64,000 nucleotides of DNA from positions 3,236,263 through 3,300,262 of the forward strand of contig OZ020518.1 in NCBI GenBank assembly GCA_963971425.1. The letters run 5' to 3'. The notes beneath the pieces were generated by a model. It ran no database searches. It had not been told where the DNA came from and saw nothing but the letters and a program-made list of their open reading frames with translations. Positions 48,790 through 60,121 of the stretch are shown here, one piece after another (position 1 is the stretch's first letter; every line of letters begins with the position of its first letter). A program made the translations under genes and the position numbers. The stretch is from Bryoerythrophyllum caledonicum (Eukaryota > Streptophyta > Bryopsida > Pottiales > Pottiaceae).

Positions 48790-49915
48790 ATTGACATAAG
48801 GGAAGCCTCCCCATAACCAACCAAAAAAAAAAAAAAAACCCATAGCCAATGCCTATAAAATTGGGGTGTATCCAACCCTCATCCATCCCATTACCACCAT
48901 CTCAGCTCCAAATGGAAATTTGCTAATAGTCAAGACCCTTACTTTTTGTCATTGGCTATTGGGGGTGCCTACTATTGGCCACCCACTAAACATGGCTACA
49001 CAGTTTGAAAATTCATAACTAATTAAGTTTTCATCGAAAAAATATGAAATCACTTGGGTTGGAGTTGTAATTCTATTGGCTATCACTGGAAAAAAAAATA
49101 GTATAATTATCTCCTCTCTCCATATATTCACATTCCTTAACTTGTCGGTTTTAGCGGGGCTTACCTTAGTGATATTGACAAGAGAGTACATTTTTCACTT
49201 GTGAATGTTTTTTAATTTGTAGATAGCTTTAGATATAAAGTGAGGACTAGTAACGAAATAGAGAGCAAGATCTAACATTGCAAAAAACCCTACCATTAAT
49301 GTTTTTATTTCAAATATTTTCTTGATGATAGATTAAAGTACCTAATTCAACATATCAAAAGATATGGTGAAAGCTCTTCCAAACTCTATTCAAAATCTTA
49401 TTTTCTTTCATTTGTTTAATTTATGTTTTTGATTTAAGAAGGACAATGGCTCATGGTAGCCATACTATGGAATGATTAAATAATGATTCACTAACCTAAA
49501 ACCACAAATAATCATATCCTTCTTATATTCTATAGAAAATCACTACATAACATAAATAAGAAGAAAAACTCCAACAAAAAGCGGCTCGAAGAATAGTGTT
49601 TGTTTCTTCCACCATTAGGCCTATATCCATAAGACATGGATTAGCGGTATGGAATAGCACTATTGTATAAGTAGACTCTAAGAAGTGAAGACTGAAAGTA
49701 GTAACAAGTAACAAGTGAAGAATGCATTTGACCAATAATTAATGGAAGCGTTAAATAGTGTAGAAGACTAAACAGATTGTTTGGTTGGAACTTTGTATGC
49801 CAATCTAATTTCTCATATTGGTTGGGTGGGATTTTGTCTAAAATAAATAGTCTCAGTTTAAGTTTGATAGACCTATTTGAGTACGTGCAGATATATGTAT
49901 TGATTTGGCACTACT
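48790..49915. other. AT-rich intergenic DNA
   Basis: No gene. A segment near 49600-49690 (TTCCACCATTAGGCCTATATCC, ATTAGCGGTATGGAATAG) is related to one near 50900-50950 (TTCCACCACTAAATCCATGTCC, TTAGGGGTATGGAAT), so a diverged direct repeat brackets the tandem arrays between them. Confidence 0.4.
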
Positions 49916-49920
49916 GTACA

Positions 49921-50040
49921 TTAATGAGAAATAACATGCATTAATGAGAAATAACATGCATTAATGAGAAATAACATGCATTCATGAAAAATAACATGCA
50001 TTCATGAAAAATAACATGCATTCATGAAAAATAACATGCA
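49921..50040. repeat. 20-bp tandem repeat, six exact-length units
   Basis: Three copies of TTAATGAGAAATAACATGCA are followed by three of TTCATGAAAAATAACATGCA. Units are identical within each half, so expansion happened after the two variants diverged. Confidence 0.97.
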
Positions 50041-50064
50041 GGAAAGTACACATATCAATCCGCC

Positions 50065-50164
50065 GGCTCGATCATTCTACCAACTAGCAGACTCAATTAT
50101 TGTACCAACAGACAAGCTCAATTATTGTACCAACCAACAGGCTCAATTATTGTACCAACCAGCA
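50065..50164. repeat. 25-bp tandem repeat, four units
   Basis: Four units of the type GCTCAATTATTGTACCAACC plus five bases. The first is the most diverged. The word ATTATTGTACCAAC reappears singly near 51942. Confidence 0.9.
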
Positions 50165-50169
50165 GACAT

Positions 50170-50990
50170 TTGATAGGTATTGGCTTGGCATTGCATTAAT
50201 GAGAAATGACGTAGTCACCTTAACCCTTTAAGGATGAGAGGCCCACAGGTGGTCACTTTTGGAGTAATTTGCAAATTTGGTGGACCCATACTTCATCTCT
50301 ATTTGATCCTTGGCCTAAGTTAAGTTCCCACTGTCCGTGCGCTTTCAACGAATGCGATGAGAATACGGGCTAGAGTCTGACGAACAAACTATAATGATTT
50401 CTACAGTGACCATTTGCAATAAAAAATATCCATTGAATAAATGATGTTTTATATGATCTATTGTATGCCTAGATTCTCCCAAGCCTGGTCACCCTTGAGT
50501 CCTTAAATGGTCAAAGTCTCTACCAAAAAAGAAAGTAATGGAATAGAATGGTGCAATTTAAACATAGTAAGAAAGAAAGCATGACAAATTCCATGCTCTC
50601 TTCTTTTGCACCAATAATATGCATGGCAATAAATGCTCTTGGGCCCTTCTCAATGTAAGCCAAAGTTACCTCATAGTACCCTAAGTTCCCAAAGAATTGA
50701 TTGTTAATTTCTCCACACCTTCCCAAGCCAAGTCACCATGCCTACAAGGTACCATTTACTAACATACGAGCACAAAGTGGGGGGTGACAGAGTGACATCC
50801 TTTCACTTTCAAGAAGAAACTAACAAGTAGGACAATATTTGTACCAACTAGTAGAAGAAGAACTCCGGGGGCCGGAGTGAATAAAGTGTCTGTTCGTTCC
50901 ACCACTAAATCCATGTCCACCGGACATAGGTTTAGGGGTATGGAATTGCTCCCCCTTCTCGAGGGTAGACACTATGTAACTACCAACTAG
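50170..50990. other. Intergenic DNA, possible small miniature element
   Basis: TTAACCCTTTAAGGATGAG at 50221 and a partly inverted GAGTCCTTAAATGG near 50499 could bound a roughly 290-bp element related to the TTAA family. Support is weak. No gene is seen. Confidence 0.3.
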
Positions 50991-50999
50991 CACCTTTAA

Positions 51000-51922
51000 C
51001 CCCTAAAGGACCAGAGTCTCCTTCGGGGGGATTTCTGATTTTGGGGAGGTTCCTAAAATTTGAAAAAAATTCTTTTTTCTCTGAAATTTTTATTCTAGAT
51101 TGCCTCTGATAAGAGCTTTGTGGACATATTTTTATTTTATTTTTTGTATTTGTGGTTTGAAAGTTAGTACCACTTAAAGCCAAAAGTGGGGACACTGGGC
51201 ACCTCCAAAAATTTTGAAAAAGGTTTCTATTGACATTGAGATTTTTCACACATATAAAGAATATTTTCTTTTTTGTAAATTTTCAAAAAAAAATCTTGTC
51301 TTTAGTGTAACAAGGCATTTTATTCCAAGTCAAACATTTTCACACATTGTTGGGCAACGGGGGAAAAAAAATCATCTTTTCTACATAAAACCTAGAGATC
51401 TTCATATTTTTCACTTTTTATTTTTTCAACAACAATATGTGGTGAAAACCTTCTTATTTACCGTTTGGATTATTTTTTGAATACATACGTAGTTCAAAAA
51501 AAAAAAACGTAAAATGGCAATTTTTGAACCTCCACTCCTTGCACACTTGTTTTGAATATGCTACACCCCTTTTTTACCTCTAAAAATTGGTATGTTGGGA
51601 AATGACCTCATGCTTAAGACAATGGTAAAAGATTTAGACCTTGTACAATGCAAAAATTTGATACAAAGTGAAGTCAAAGTTTGCTGATCTACTCAATGCT
51701 GGGAAGAAAATGAACCATTGTTATGACTTTAAACACTAAAATCTATCAATCCGTGCGGTGGATTGCAACCAAAATTTAGGGGCATGTTTATATAGAAGTC
51801 TATTTTAAGATCTTATGGTTGAAAATCCTAAATTCACTTTAAAATGTGATATTAATGTCTCTTTTTGGTAGTGGCAGTTTTGGACTGGTTTTAGAGCGAA
51901 AGTGGTCGTGGTCCTTTAGGGG
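51000..51922 (-). mobile_element. TTAA-flanked miniature element, copy 6 (reverse orientation)
   Basis: 923 bp between TTAA at 50996-50999 and 51923-51926. The terminal repeat CCCCTAAAGGACCA is perfect at both ends (14 bp), the best pair in the window. The interior is collinear with the 35.3-kb copy. It is non-coding and probably among the youngest copies. Confidence 0.9.
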
Positions 51923-52086
51923 TTAATCATTATTAGATTATATTATTGTACCAACCAATTAAAACAAGATATAAATTTGATATTTAATATAAATATTTCT
52001 AATTTGAATCAAATATTTATTGTGTAATTAAATATATTATTCAATAAAATCATTTAAATACCTAAATCAAACAATTTATATACCAA

Positions 52087-52204
52087 TTACAAATGAGTAT
52101 TACAAATTAAATTTACAAATCAATATTACAAATTTATAATACAAATTCATATTACAAACTCATACTACAAACTCATATTACAAACTGATATTACAAATTC
52201 ATAT
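52087..52204. repeat. 13-bp AT-rich tandem repeat
   Basis: Five units of the type TACAAACTCATAT occupy 52140-52204, with degenerate TACAAATT versions before them from about 52087. The surrounding 51930-52400 is extremely AT-rich. Confidence 0.85.
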
Positions 52205-52960
52205 TAGATATTGAAAATGTAATATATAATAATATATTTGAAATATTAAAAATTCCAAAATTCAAACTATACTACATTTTTAAAAACAAAATTATATTAC
52301 ATTTAGAAATATCAAAACATTTTAGATTATTTCATTTGAAATACAATGCTTGTTTTGTCATTCTTTTTTACAATAATAATTCTTTGTATTAAATGAATTG
52401 TTACTTTATCAACACCAAATGTATACATGTTAAAATTTAACAATGGCCAAATATTACAATTATTAACAATTAGTGGTGAAATTCAAATTTAATGGTGTTT
52501 CATTGGTAGGGTTATTGTAATTAATGTTGCCAACACGAAATATCATTATTCGTCTATTGGTTATGGATAAAGTAACGTAGTAGACAAAACTCAGTAACGT
52601 GCTTAACAATAGAACTTACATCACCGTAAGCCCAAAATCCCGAAGCTTGTGAGTCACAGAGGGTGTGCTCGCAAGATGGCTCTGGAGCTTAACAACTCAA
52701 GTGTATTCTACAACTTTGGAAAAGACGCTATTGTTAATCATACAAAATTCAAAATAAATTTAGAAAACCACATTACAAAAATGAAGTATTATTTTGAGAA
52801 ATAAATAAATAATTCCTAAACAAATAAAATTTAGAGTAATTGTACAAATCTAGGCTTGTGAATTTATAATGTAAAATCTCGTGTCCATATAAATATGAAG
52901 TTTGTAAATTTAGAACTTCTAATTGTGAGTATAAGTTTAAAAAAATTAACTTCCAAACTT
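52205..52960. other. AT-rich intergenic DNA
   Basis: No gene is seen. A slightly less AT-rich patch at 52610-52700 has no coding frame. Confidence 0.35.
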
Positions 52961-53029
52961 AAACCAATTAAAATAAATCCGCTATTTGATAAGTGCCATG
53001 TTTGATTTTTGACGTATTGAACATGAGAT

Positions 53030-54340
53030 AAAACCATTTTATGAGGAAGCTACAGAAGGAAGCGGAAGGAAGGAGGACGTTGTCAAAACATACCATGGAA
53101 GGCAAATGTGGCAATTCTAAGTGGACAAGGATTGAAGGGGAAGGAGGATCCACCACTGGGATAGAAGTCATGACACTCCAAAGAAGTCTATTCATGGCAA
53201 CCGCAAGTACCGCAGGTTGAAGAAGCATTTCCGAGAGCTAGAGACTTTGTCATCAGAGGAAGATGGACATGCTTCCTCCAAGAAGAAGAAAATAGTGCAG
53301 GAAGATTGAAGTGAACATAGTCAAAAGAAGGGGAAACAATGTTATGATGACAAAGTTGTGTCCGAGTTTGAGCCGAAGTCAAGCGACTTGTGTGCCCCTT
53401 AAAGAAAATTCTAGATTGTGAGATAAACCCATTGGGCGATCCTACTAGAGAATTTTGGAAATTGATGCCCCTAGACGCATTCAATCAAGCGTTGTTGATT
53501 TTACCATGGCATGTCTACTAAAGCCAATAAAGTGAGGAACTCAAGGCTAGATTTCTTCTAAGACTGCACAAAAAGTATCATGGCGTGTAGCTGTACAATG
53601 AGCTCATGAAGCAAATAGACAACAACCTCCGCAAGCGAAGGAATCGCCTGAAGAGGCTGTTCGAAGATGTTGTAGATCCAAAGAGAATAAGTCAATTGCG
53701 AGGGTGCAGGAAGGAGTCATGGCTTCAAATTTTGGAATGGTCTCAAAGATCCTAAGAAGAAAGTTTTAAATTGAGGAGTGCACGTGTGCTGCAAATGAGC
53801 CGGACGAGGATGCTTCAAAGGCGTTGTACTGAAATTTGTAAGCATTCAAACCTCATGGTAGAGATCTCATATTAGTAGCCTTTGTGATTTTTTAGGTGTC
53901 ATAATAGTACAAGTTTGCATAGAAGTTCTTTCAAGGTTCGTTGAGTTTGTCTAAATTTGAGAAGAGTAGACTTTTTCTAGAATATATATGTTCCATATTT
54001 AGCAGTTGAATTTCATTATCCTTGATTATCTTGCATGATGTCGTTTGCAAGAAGAATAGTTTGGGCGACCTCTGACCTCGCTTGAAATTGACTACTCTAG
54101 GACGCATGATTACTAGGCCCTAGAGAAGAGAACGGAGAAGGGCATCAAAGTATTAAAAAAAATCAAAAGAAGAAACGATAGAATACATTGGAAGAGGACA
54201 CAACAGAATCAACTTCGGATTCAAAGGGAACGAATTCCTTCTCAAGCAATACAGACAACGACTCCAAAAGTGGTACTTCAACGACCTCAAAGTCAAGCTC
54301 CCGATCTAATGAATCCGGAAAGCGCTTAGAGTGAGGGTAG
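53030..54340 (+). pseudogene. Decayed coding-like DNA, unidentified
   Basis: The plus strand has purine-rich, coding-like stretches in changing frames: Lys/Glu/Ser-rich around 53220-53320 (HFRELETLSSEEDGHASS, KKKK), then INPLGDPTREFWKLMPLDAF at about 53420-53480, and a Ser-rich piece near 54230-54300. Stops interrupt every frame. It looks like the remains of a gene or transposon protein, but I cannot assign a family. Confidence 0.3.
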
Positions 54341-54344
54341 GAGT

Positions 54345-55855
54345 AAATGTTTCTTTCCTCATCTACATGGAACTAGGTTTGTATTCAACACCTTGGAGAC
54401 AATTAAGAATTTAGTGTAGTCATTCTTGTAACTTGTGAATGTTCTTGTAGTTTTTATAGATATGCATGGCAGTTGAAAGTAGTTGAGAGTGACATGTCTA
54501 CTGATTGGAGAGCATTTCTTGCTTGCTGCAAACATTGTTCCCGTGTTGTACATGAGTGTTTTATGCAGTTTAGATTTCTGGGAACAGAGAACTGTTACAG
54601 TGTCTAGGTTCTTTGCAGTGATTTTGTAGAGATCTGAATGCCAATATTTCTGGGAAGAATGATGGGGTTTGTTGTCATGCTTTGAAGAAAAAAGAATCAG
54701 TGTCTAGATGCACATTCTTTGAGGAAGGTCTTATTATCGACTTGTAGGTAATTGTTGTCGTTGTATAGCTCAAAGAACTATTGCATATTGGGCGACAAAT
54801 TTTGATTGCTATGTAAGAAGAAGGGGAGAATAGGATTGTAGAAGGGGCGGTTCACTACAAAGAATCATGTCATATTTCATTCAAAAGTGTTGCTCTTCAT
54901 TCACTGAAAATGTGGAAAAGAATTTTTTTGGTCCTTTGTGACCCAACTAACTCACCCGCTCAGAAAATCCTCCAAATAGCAAATGAAAAATGACAGGATT
55001 TGTTGTAGAGGCTGCTGAAGTATACAATTCAGAATGAATCCTGAAACTCATGGGATTTTTTGGTGGTAGTAGAAAATCTAATTTTATGCATGTATTGTGC
55101 ACTGTTTTTGTAAATGGCATTTCCTACCACTGACTTGCCACGTGTGTTGACATTAGATTAATGAAAAATTGTTTATAGAAGGTGACTGGTTGGCATTGGA
55201 GGGATTTGAATTTCTTTATGTAAATTACGTGCCCACAAAGTCTTGAGTCTTGACAACATTGGAGGAATCATTGTCTTGACAACATTGGAGTTAAATATTT
55301 TCTAGCAAGTGATTAATATACGGTACACCACAGTAACTGTATAAACACAATAAAAGAGAGCTACCAAGAATATTCCTCTTCTATTTACATAATCAACAAT
55401 GAATTTAAATTAGACCAATTTGACTAAAAATAGAAAACCAAAACCATGAATTGTGTTTTTTGCAAAATTCCTGCACTAGCTAAAATCTTTACCTTTGTAC
55501 GCAAAATGGAATAGGAAACATTTACAACCTTTCTTTTTACTAAGGCGGTGGCATGTACTACTTGCGGGACCCATTTAGCTGAGTCACCATGAAAACCTAG
55601 GTGGAAAGGGGTGGTCCCCATGCCTCGGGAGTTGAACGTGGAGTACCCGAGAATGCTCTCCTAGGTCGTTATTTAAACAATACAGAAAACGTAGTAGGTT
55701 GCGGGTTGGCTTGGGCCGTCCGATTGGCTGACAGCGCCACAAACACGCAAGGTATTCGCTTAAGTTTGAATTTGTAATGATGATGAGGAGAATACATCTA
55801 TCCACCTGCAAAATATAACAACTTACCTGCAAATTATAGTGACCTTTCATTGTGC
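54345..55855. other. Intergenic DNA, no gene recognised
   Basis: Only short accidental frames. A small direct repeat TCTTGACAACATTGGAG occurs twice near 55249-55290. Confidence 0.4.
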
Positions 55856-55865
55856 CCTTGCCTCG

Positions 55866-55955
55866 CTACGCCAAATAGCGGGCTAGCTTCTACCTACCTA
55901 CCTCGCCCTATCGGGCTCGCAAGGTAGGTAGAAGCCAACCCGCTATTTGGCGTAG
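55866..55955. repeat. Near-perfect 33-bp-arm hairpin
   Basis: The arms 55866-55898 and 55923-55955 match at 31 of 33 positions (CTACGCCAAATAGCGGG and GCTTCTACCTACC in both), with a loop of about 24 bp that itself contains CGCCCTATCGGGC. It is GC-richer than its surroundings. The outer bases (GCCCTTGCCTCG and AGGGCTCGCCC) extend weak pairing. It is either the core of a foldback miniature element or a small-RNA-type stem. No target duplication is obvious. Confidence 0.85.
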
Positions 55956-56019
55956 TAGGGCTCGCCCTGCCTGCTACGCAATTTGTAATACTTTCTCATC
56001 AACGTTTGTGGCAATCCTG

Positions 56020-56300
56020 TAGCGACATTCAAGGGGTCGGTAGACGGGCCCATTTTAGTGTAATGAACGTCACTAGAGGCCCCAAATTTACTACACTAAA
56101 TAGTGAATATAGTGTAGAGGGATTATTGATGTAGATCATCCACACTAATTTCCATCAAAGCCATGTGCATGCCAAGTTCTGATTGGGTATTTGTTCTCAA
56201 GCAAGTGTCTGTCAGTCAACAATTGCATGTAAATTTTCAATTAGTGTAGGAAATTTCAAATAGTCTAGTCTACACTATATTCACGGAACGGTGTAGTGTT
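56020..56300. repeat. Possible small inverted-repeat element
   Basis: TAGTGAATATAGTGTAGA near 56100 and its inverse TCTACACTATATTCAC near 56268-56284 face each other about 160 bp apart. A similar ATATAGTGAATATAGTG word occurs at 24188. The boundaries are unclear. Confidence 0.4.
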
Positions 56301-56729
56301 GAAGACCACCAAATCTCTCCATATTGATAGGGATTCTAGTTGAGATACCATCTTTCTCTTCCATATTTAGTAGCTATTTTGAATAAATAAAGAATGATAA
56401 TATAAAAATGAAAAGCATAGTATCTTATCCAAACTTTGAATGGGCCATGGTTTTTCAATAACCTCAAATATTTGAAAGTATGATATATACAAATTTATAA
56501 TACTTTAGATGTGAGACAATGAGGGGACTATAAGAGCATCCTCAATGCTGTGACCGTTGCCCCCGGCAACGGTAACTGACGGGCGCGAGTGTCCGCAGCA
56601 CCCTCCAACGCCCTCGCTACCCCTCCCCTCATTGTGCTGCTCCCGCCAGATGACCTCCCGCTCTCAGCAGTTTTTCCGTATTTGCGGTGAGAACCAATCC
56701 TCCCGCTACCAGTCCTGACAGTGGCCACC

Positions 56730-58449
56730 ATGGCACACGAAGAGGCGGAAAAGACACGCAAGGATAGAAATTTTACTACTGACGAGGAGAGAAGCTTGTG
56801 TAGAAGTTTTCTTGCTATCTCCCAGGACCCAATTTGTGGCAATGGTCAACGCAATTCTGCATTTTAGGAGCGTATCACTACTCTTTTCAATCATAACAAA
56901 CCACGCACAAATCATGTGTGCCCTGCTAGGTCGCTAGAGACAAAATGGGGTCACATTTAGCACGACGTGGGGAAATTCTGTAGGGCGTACAAACAAGTAT
57001 TTGACTGTAGAGAGTCGGGGACGTCCCTAGACGATGTAGTTGACAAGGCACTCCAGTATTATGGAGATAGGCATCCCAAGCAGCAGGGTTTTGTTTATTT
57101 GCATTGTTGGCAGGTTCTGAAGGATGTGCCAAGGTGGTGGGATTCGCCAATCGATGTGCAACGGCGATCAATTACGGTGGAGAGTGCTCCGAGAGGTGTA
57201 GGCATGGGGAAGAGGAAGTCACCTCCGACAGCTGCCACAGAGGTCCCCACTGATACAACCGGATCGGGCAGCGTTTCACAGGAGGACGTCGCAGTCATTA
57301 GCCCGTAAGGGTTCCCCCGAGGCCAACCAGACCGTAGGGTTCGAAGGCAGCAAAGGCGGATTTAGCCGCGCAGAAGAAGAGAGAGAATATTCTTCAATCG
57401 CAGGCGCGCGCAACGGAGACCATGGCGGAAGCGAGCCTCCGCAAGGCGAATGCGATTCAAGACCAGTGCGCAATGTCTCTGTTCACGATGCCGTTAAAGG
57501 AAGGTCTCACTGAGGAAGCGTGCAAATACTTCACCCTCCGTTGGCAGGAGGAGATACAGCGCCTCAAGCGGTGCATTCAGTCGGAGCGAAGAAGAGCGGA
57601 GCTGGAGGAGCTTGAACATGCGAGGCTGCTCAAGAAGCGGAATCTGGAGGTGCCATCCACGCGGAACGTACCTGTCGGCCCGCCGTTGGTGCTCATGGCC
57701 CCGCCGCTCCAGGTCGTCATCACTCATGTGCCACCGTCGGCACCGTCACCGGCAATACCGCCCTCTACCGCAGCAGGTGCGTTTCCTGTGCACTTCGTTT
57801 TAGGATTTTCCCCGCTCCTATTCATCTTCACGTCATCCTGGTGTTTTATTTTTTTTGGCAGCTGGTCTTCTTCATGTCGTCGTCCTCCTCGTGTTCCTTT
57901 TTAATTTTGGCAGGTGCTCGTCTTGACGTCCTCGTCTTCCTCACTCCATTTTTTTTTGGCGAAGCTGGTCGTCTTCACGTCGTCATCTTCGTCGTTTGTT
58001 TTTTTTTTTTTCGACCCTATTCGTCTTCACGTCGTCGTCTTTGTCGTCTGTTTCGACGTCATTTTTTGTTTGCCGAAGGTGGTGGTCTTCACGTCGTCGT
58101 CTTCGTCGTCTGTCTTTTTGGTTTTTTGTCTTGTGCTCATCGTCTTTTGTGCTTGTCTGTAGGTGATGAAGGGGACTCTGGCTGGGAAGATACGGAGTGC
58201 ATTCCGGACACTCCAGTCGATGCTAATCACTCACACGGCGATCAGAGCTTCGGAGGCAACCATGATGTGAATTACGTGAATTCAAGCCAAGGCAGAGTTA
58301 GAGAAGGGTTCAGTTTTGGACAATCAAATGTGATGTACGGCTCTCAGAGGGCCAGTGTAAGTCCGATTCAAGCCGCCTTTACTGAAAATCACATGCTTGG
58401 TTACAGAAATGGTGGCCAAGGTTTGAACCTCAATTCCCAATTCTATTGA
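56730..58449 (+). pseudogene. Harbinger Myb/SANT-like (NAM-associated type) protein, decayed
   Basis: From ATG 56730 the frame reads RNFTTDEERSLCRSFLAIS, QDPICGNGQRNSAF, then a stop where Trp is expected, RSLETKWGHI, a stop where Gln is expected, and HDVGKFCRAYKQVFDC, DDVVDKALQYYGDRHPKQ, CWQVLKDVPRWWDSP. After a frame change at 57300-57420 the coiled region AEASLRKANAIQDQCAMSLF and IQRLKRCIQSERRRAELEEL follows. An intron at 57777-58162 (phase 1, GT-AG) joins a last exon beginning GDEGDSGWEDTEC. Such proteins bind DNA and help the Harbinger transposase enter the nucleus and recognise its ends. The first two stops are explained by C-to-T or G-to-A changes. Confidence 0.82.
57777..58162 (+). repeat. 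CGTCGTC-rich intron of the Harbinger Myb-like gene
   Basis: The intron consists of imperfect repeats of a CTTCACGTCGTCGTC(TTCGTCGTC)TG-TTTTTT module, six or so times. It is bounded by GTGCGTTT and CTTGTCTGTAG. It is open in several frames by composition only. Confidence 0.7.
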
Positions 58450-58484
58450 CAGTAAAGATATATATATATATTGCGAATTGAAAT

Positions 58485-59783
58485 CTACAACCCTCCTTTG
58501 AGCCACCACAAGTGCTCTATGAGATCATTGCGCAAAGCAAAGTGAGCTTCCACATTCTGAAGTTTCGTGGTGCCTGATTGCAATTCTCTGAATGATAAAG
58601 GATATCTAACGCGCTCCACTGGAAGCCCCCAATCAGCGAATGGCTCTAGTGACAATCCCTGCTCGTCCTCTATAATCATGTTGTGCAAGATTATACACGC
58701 CATCATGATGTCTTCAATTGTGCCTAGATCCCATTGCCTAACGGGGTTCTTCAGTATCTCAAACCTGGCCTGCAATACTCCAAAAGCACGGTCGACATCC
58801 TTACGATCACCTTCCTAGCACTTGGTGTAGTGCTCTTTCATCTCTCCTATTGGCTCGTGGATTGGTTGTACAAAACATGTCCACGGTGGGTAAATACCAT
58901 CCGCAAGAAGGTAGAATTGAGGGTAGACATGGCCATTTACCTGGAAGGTGAGATCACGGCCTTCACCTCTCAACATGTTGGAAACAAGAGGTGATCTATC
59001 CAAGACGTTGATGCCGTTATTGCCTCCCGGGAGTCCAAAAAATGCATGCCATATCCACAAGCTCTGATCTGCAATGGCCTCTAAGATAATTGACCGGTTC
59101 TTGTCCTTATCTTGGAATTGTCCTTGCCACTCAACCGGACAATTCTTCCAATTCCAATGCGTACAGTCAAGACTACCAAACATCCCAGGGAAGCCTCGTG
59201 CTTCATTGATGGCCATTTGTCGCTCAAAATCCTGACGTGTGGGCTGCCTCAAGTAAGTAATCTCAAAACACCCTCTCACTGCTACTATAAACCGTTTCAT
59301 GCACTCAGAGGCTATGGACTCACCCAACCTGCAATACTCATCGCACGCGTCCACAGGCAATCCATATGCAAGCATCCTGATTGTTGCAGTGCATTTCTGC
59401 AATGTGCTCAAACCCAATTTGCCGACCGCATCAACACATTGGACAAACCAGGGATCAAAATTTGCCACTGCATCCATAATGCTTACGAACAATTCCCGTC
59501 TCATTCTGAACCGTCTACGGAACTTGACATGGCCATAGGTAGGACTCTCAGCAAAGTAATCCTGATACAAGCGGTGATGGTATGCTTCCCTGTCACGAAA
59601 AATGTATTGTCTGCCGATTGTACTCCCACCAGGCTTACGTCTCATCCGCACTTCACCTTCCACCTCCTCTATAACCGCATCAACCATTGCTGAAAAAAAC
59701 CCTTCCTCATACTCTTCTTCGTCCTCATGGCTCTCTAGTGCCTTTTGAATAGACGCCTGAACCTCCTTCCTCCATGCCTCCAT
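58485..59783 (-). pseudogene. PIF/Harbinger transposase, one nonsense change
   Basis: A 433-codon frame from Met 59783 (MEAWRKEV) to stop 58485, with a single in-frame TAG at 58815-58817 where relatives have Gln (YTKC-Q-EG). Motifs: FRRRFRMRRELFVSIM, GESIASECMKRF, first catalytic Asp in GSLDCTHW (with a downstream CPVEWQG), second in INVLDRSPLV. The third catalytic position is in KDVDRAFGVLQARF, where the family Glu of VERAFGVLQ is Asp here. The C-terminus has IMMACIILHNMIIEDE. An upstream extension to 59945 exists but looks non-coding. The stop and the Glu-to-Asp change make activity unlikely. Confidence 0.9.
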
Positions 59784-60121
59784 ACCGTCAACTATGAAAC
59801 TCACAAAAACTATAACAGAAAGGGCACCAAGAATGAGAGAAATTAAAACAGCGCAGGGAGCATGTGCTGTGCAACACATAGAAACGCGGTGAGCATGGGA
59901 GGGAGGGAGTACGATGCGCCCTAATTGTTGCCAACCTGTCATCACGCGGAACGTACCGTGCCACCTCCCTGCCCGCGTCAGCCCGCAAGACCCTTGCCGG
60001 GCACGGTTGGCGGGCCTTGCGCTGGACCCCCCTCCCCGTCATTGCTCCCGCTCCCTCCGCGGGCTCCCTGCACACGCCCATGCCGGGAACGTGTACAGGG
60101 ATTGGAGTGAGGATGCTCTAA

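Larger units (their letters stand above)
56534..60118. mobile_element. PIF/Harbinger DNA transposon (3.6 kb, two genes)
   Basis: The terminal repeats are GAGCATCCTCA at both ends (56534-56544 and inverted 60108-60118), flanked by TAA at 56531-56533 and 60119-60121, the 3-bp target duplication typical of PIF/Harbinger. Inside are the two genes this superfamily carries: a Myb/SANT-like gene on the plus strand (56730-58449) and a transposase on the minus strand (59783-58485), arranged tail to tail. Both are damaged but little diverged, so the insertion is fairly recent. Confidence 0.93.

Noticed and set aside
49921-50164. CRISPR-like array
   Set aside because: Units are directly adjacent with no spacers, in a plant nuclear context.
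55600-55960. tRNA-like structure
   Set aside because: The hairpin has no cloverleaf, no A/B box promoter words in correct spacing and no acceptor stem.
57841-58160. Continuous plus-strand frame through CGTCGTC repeats
   Set aside because: Bounded by good GT-AG splice sites with matching phase. It reads as an intron.
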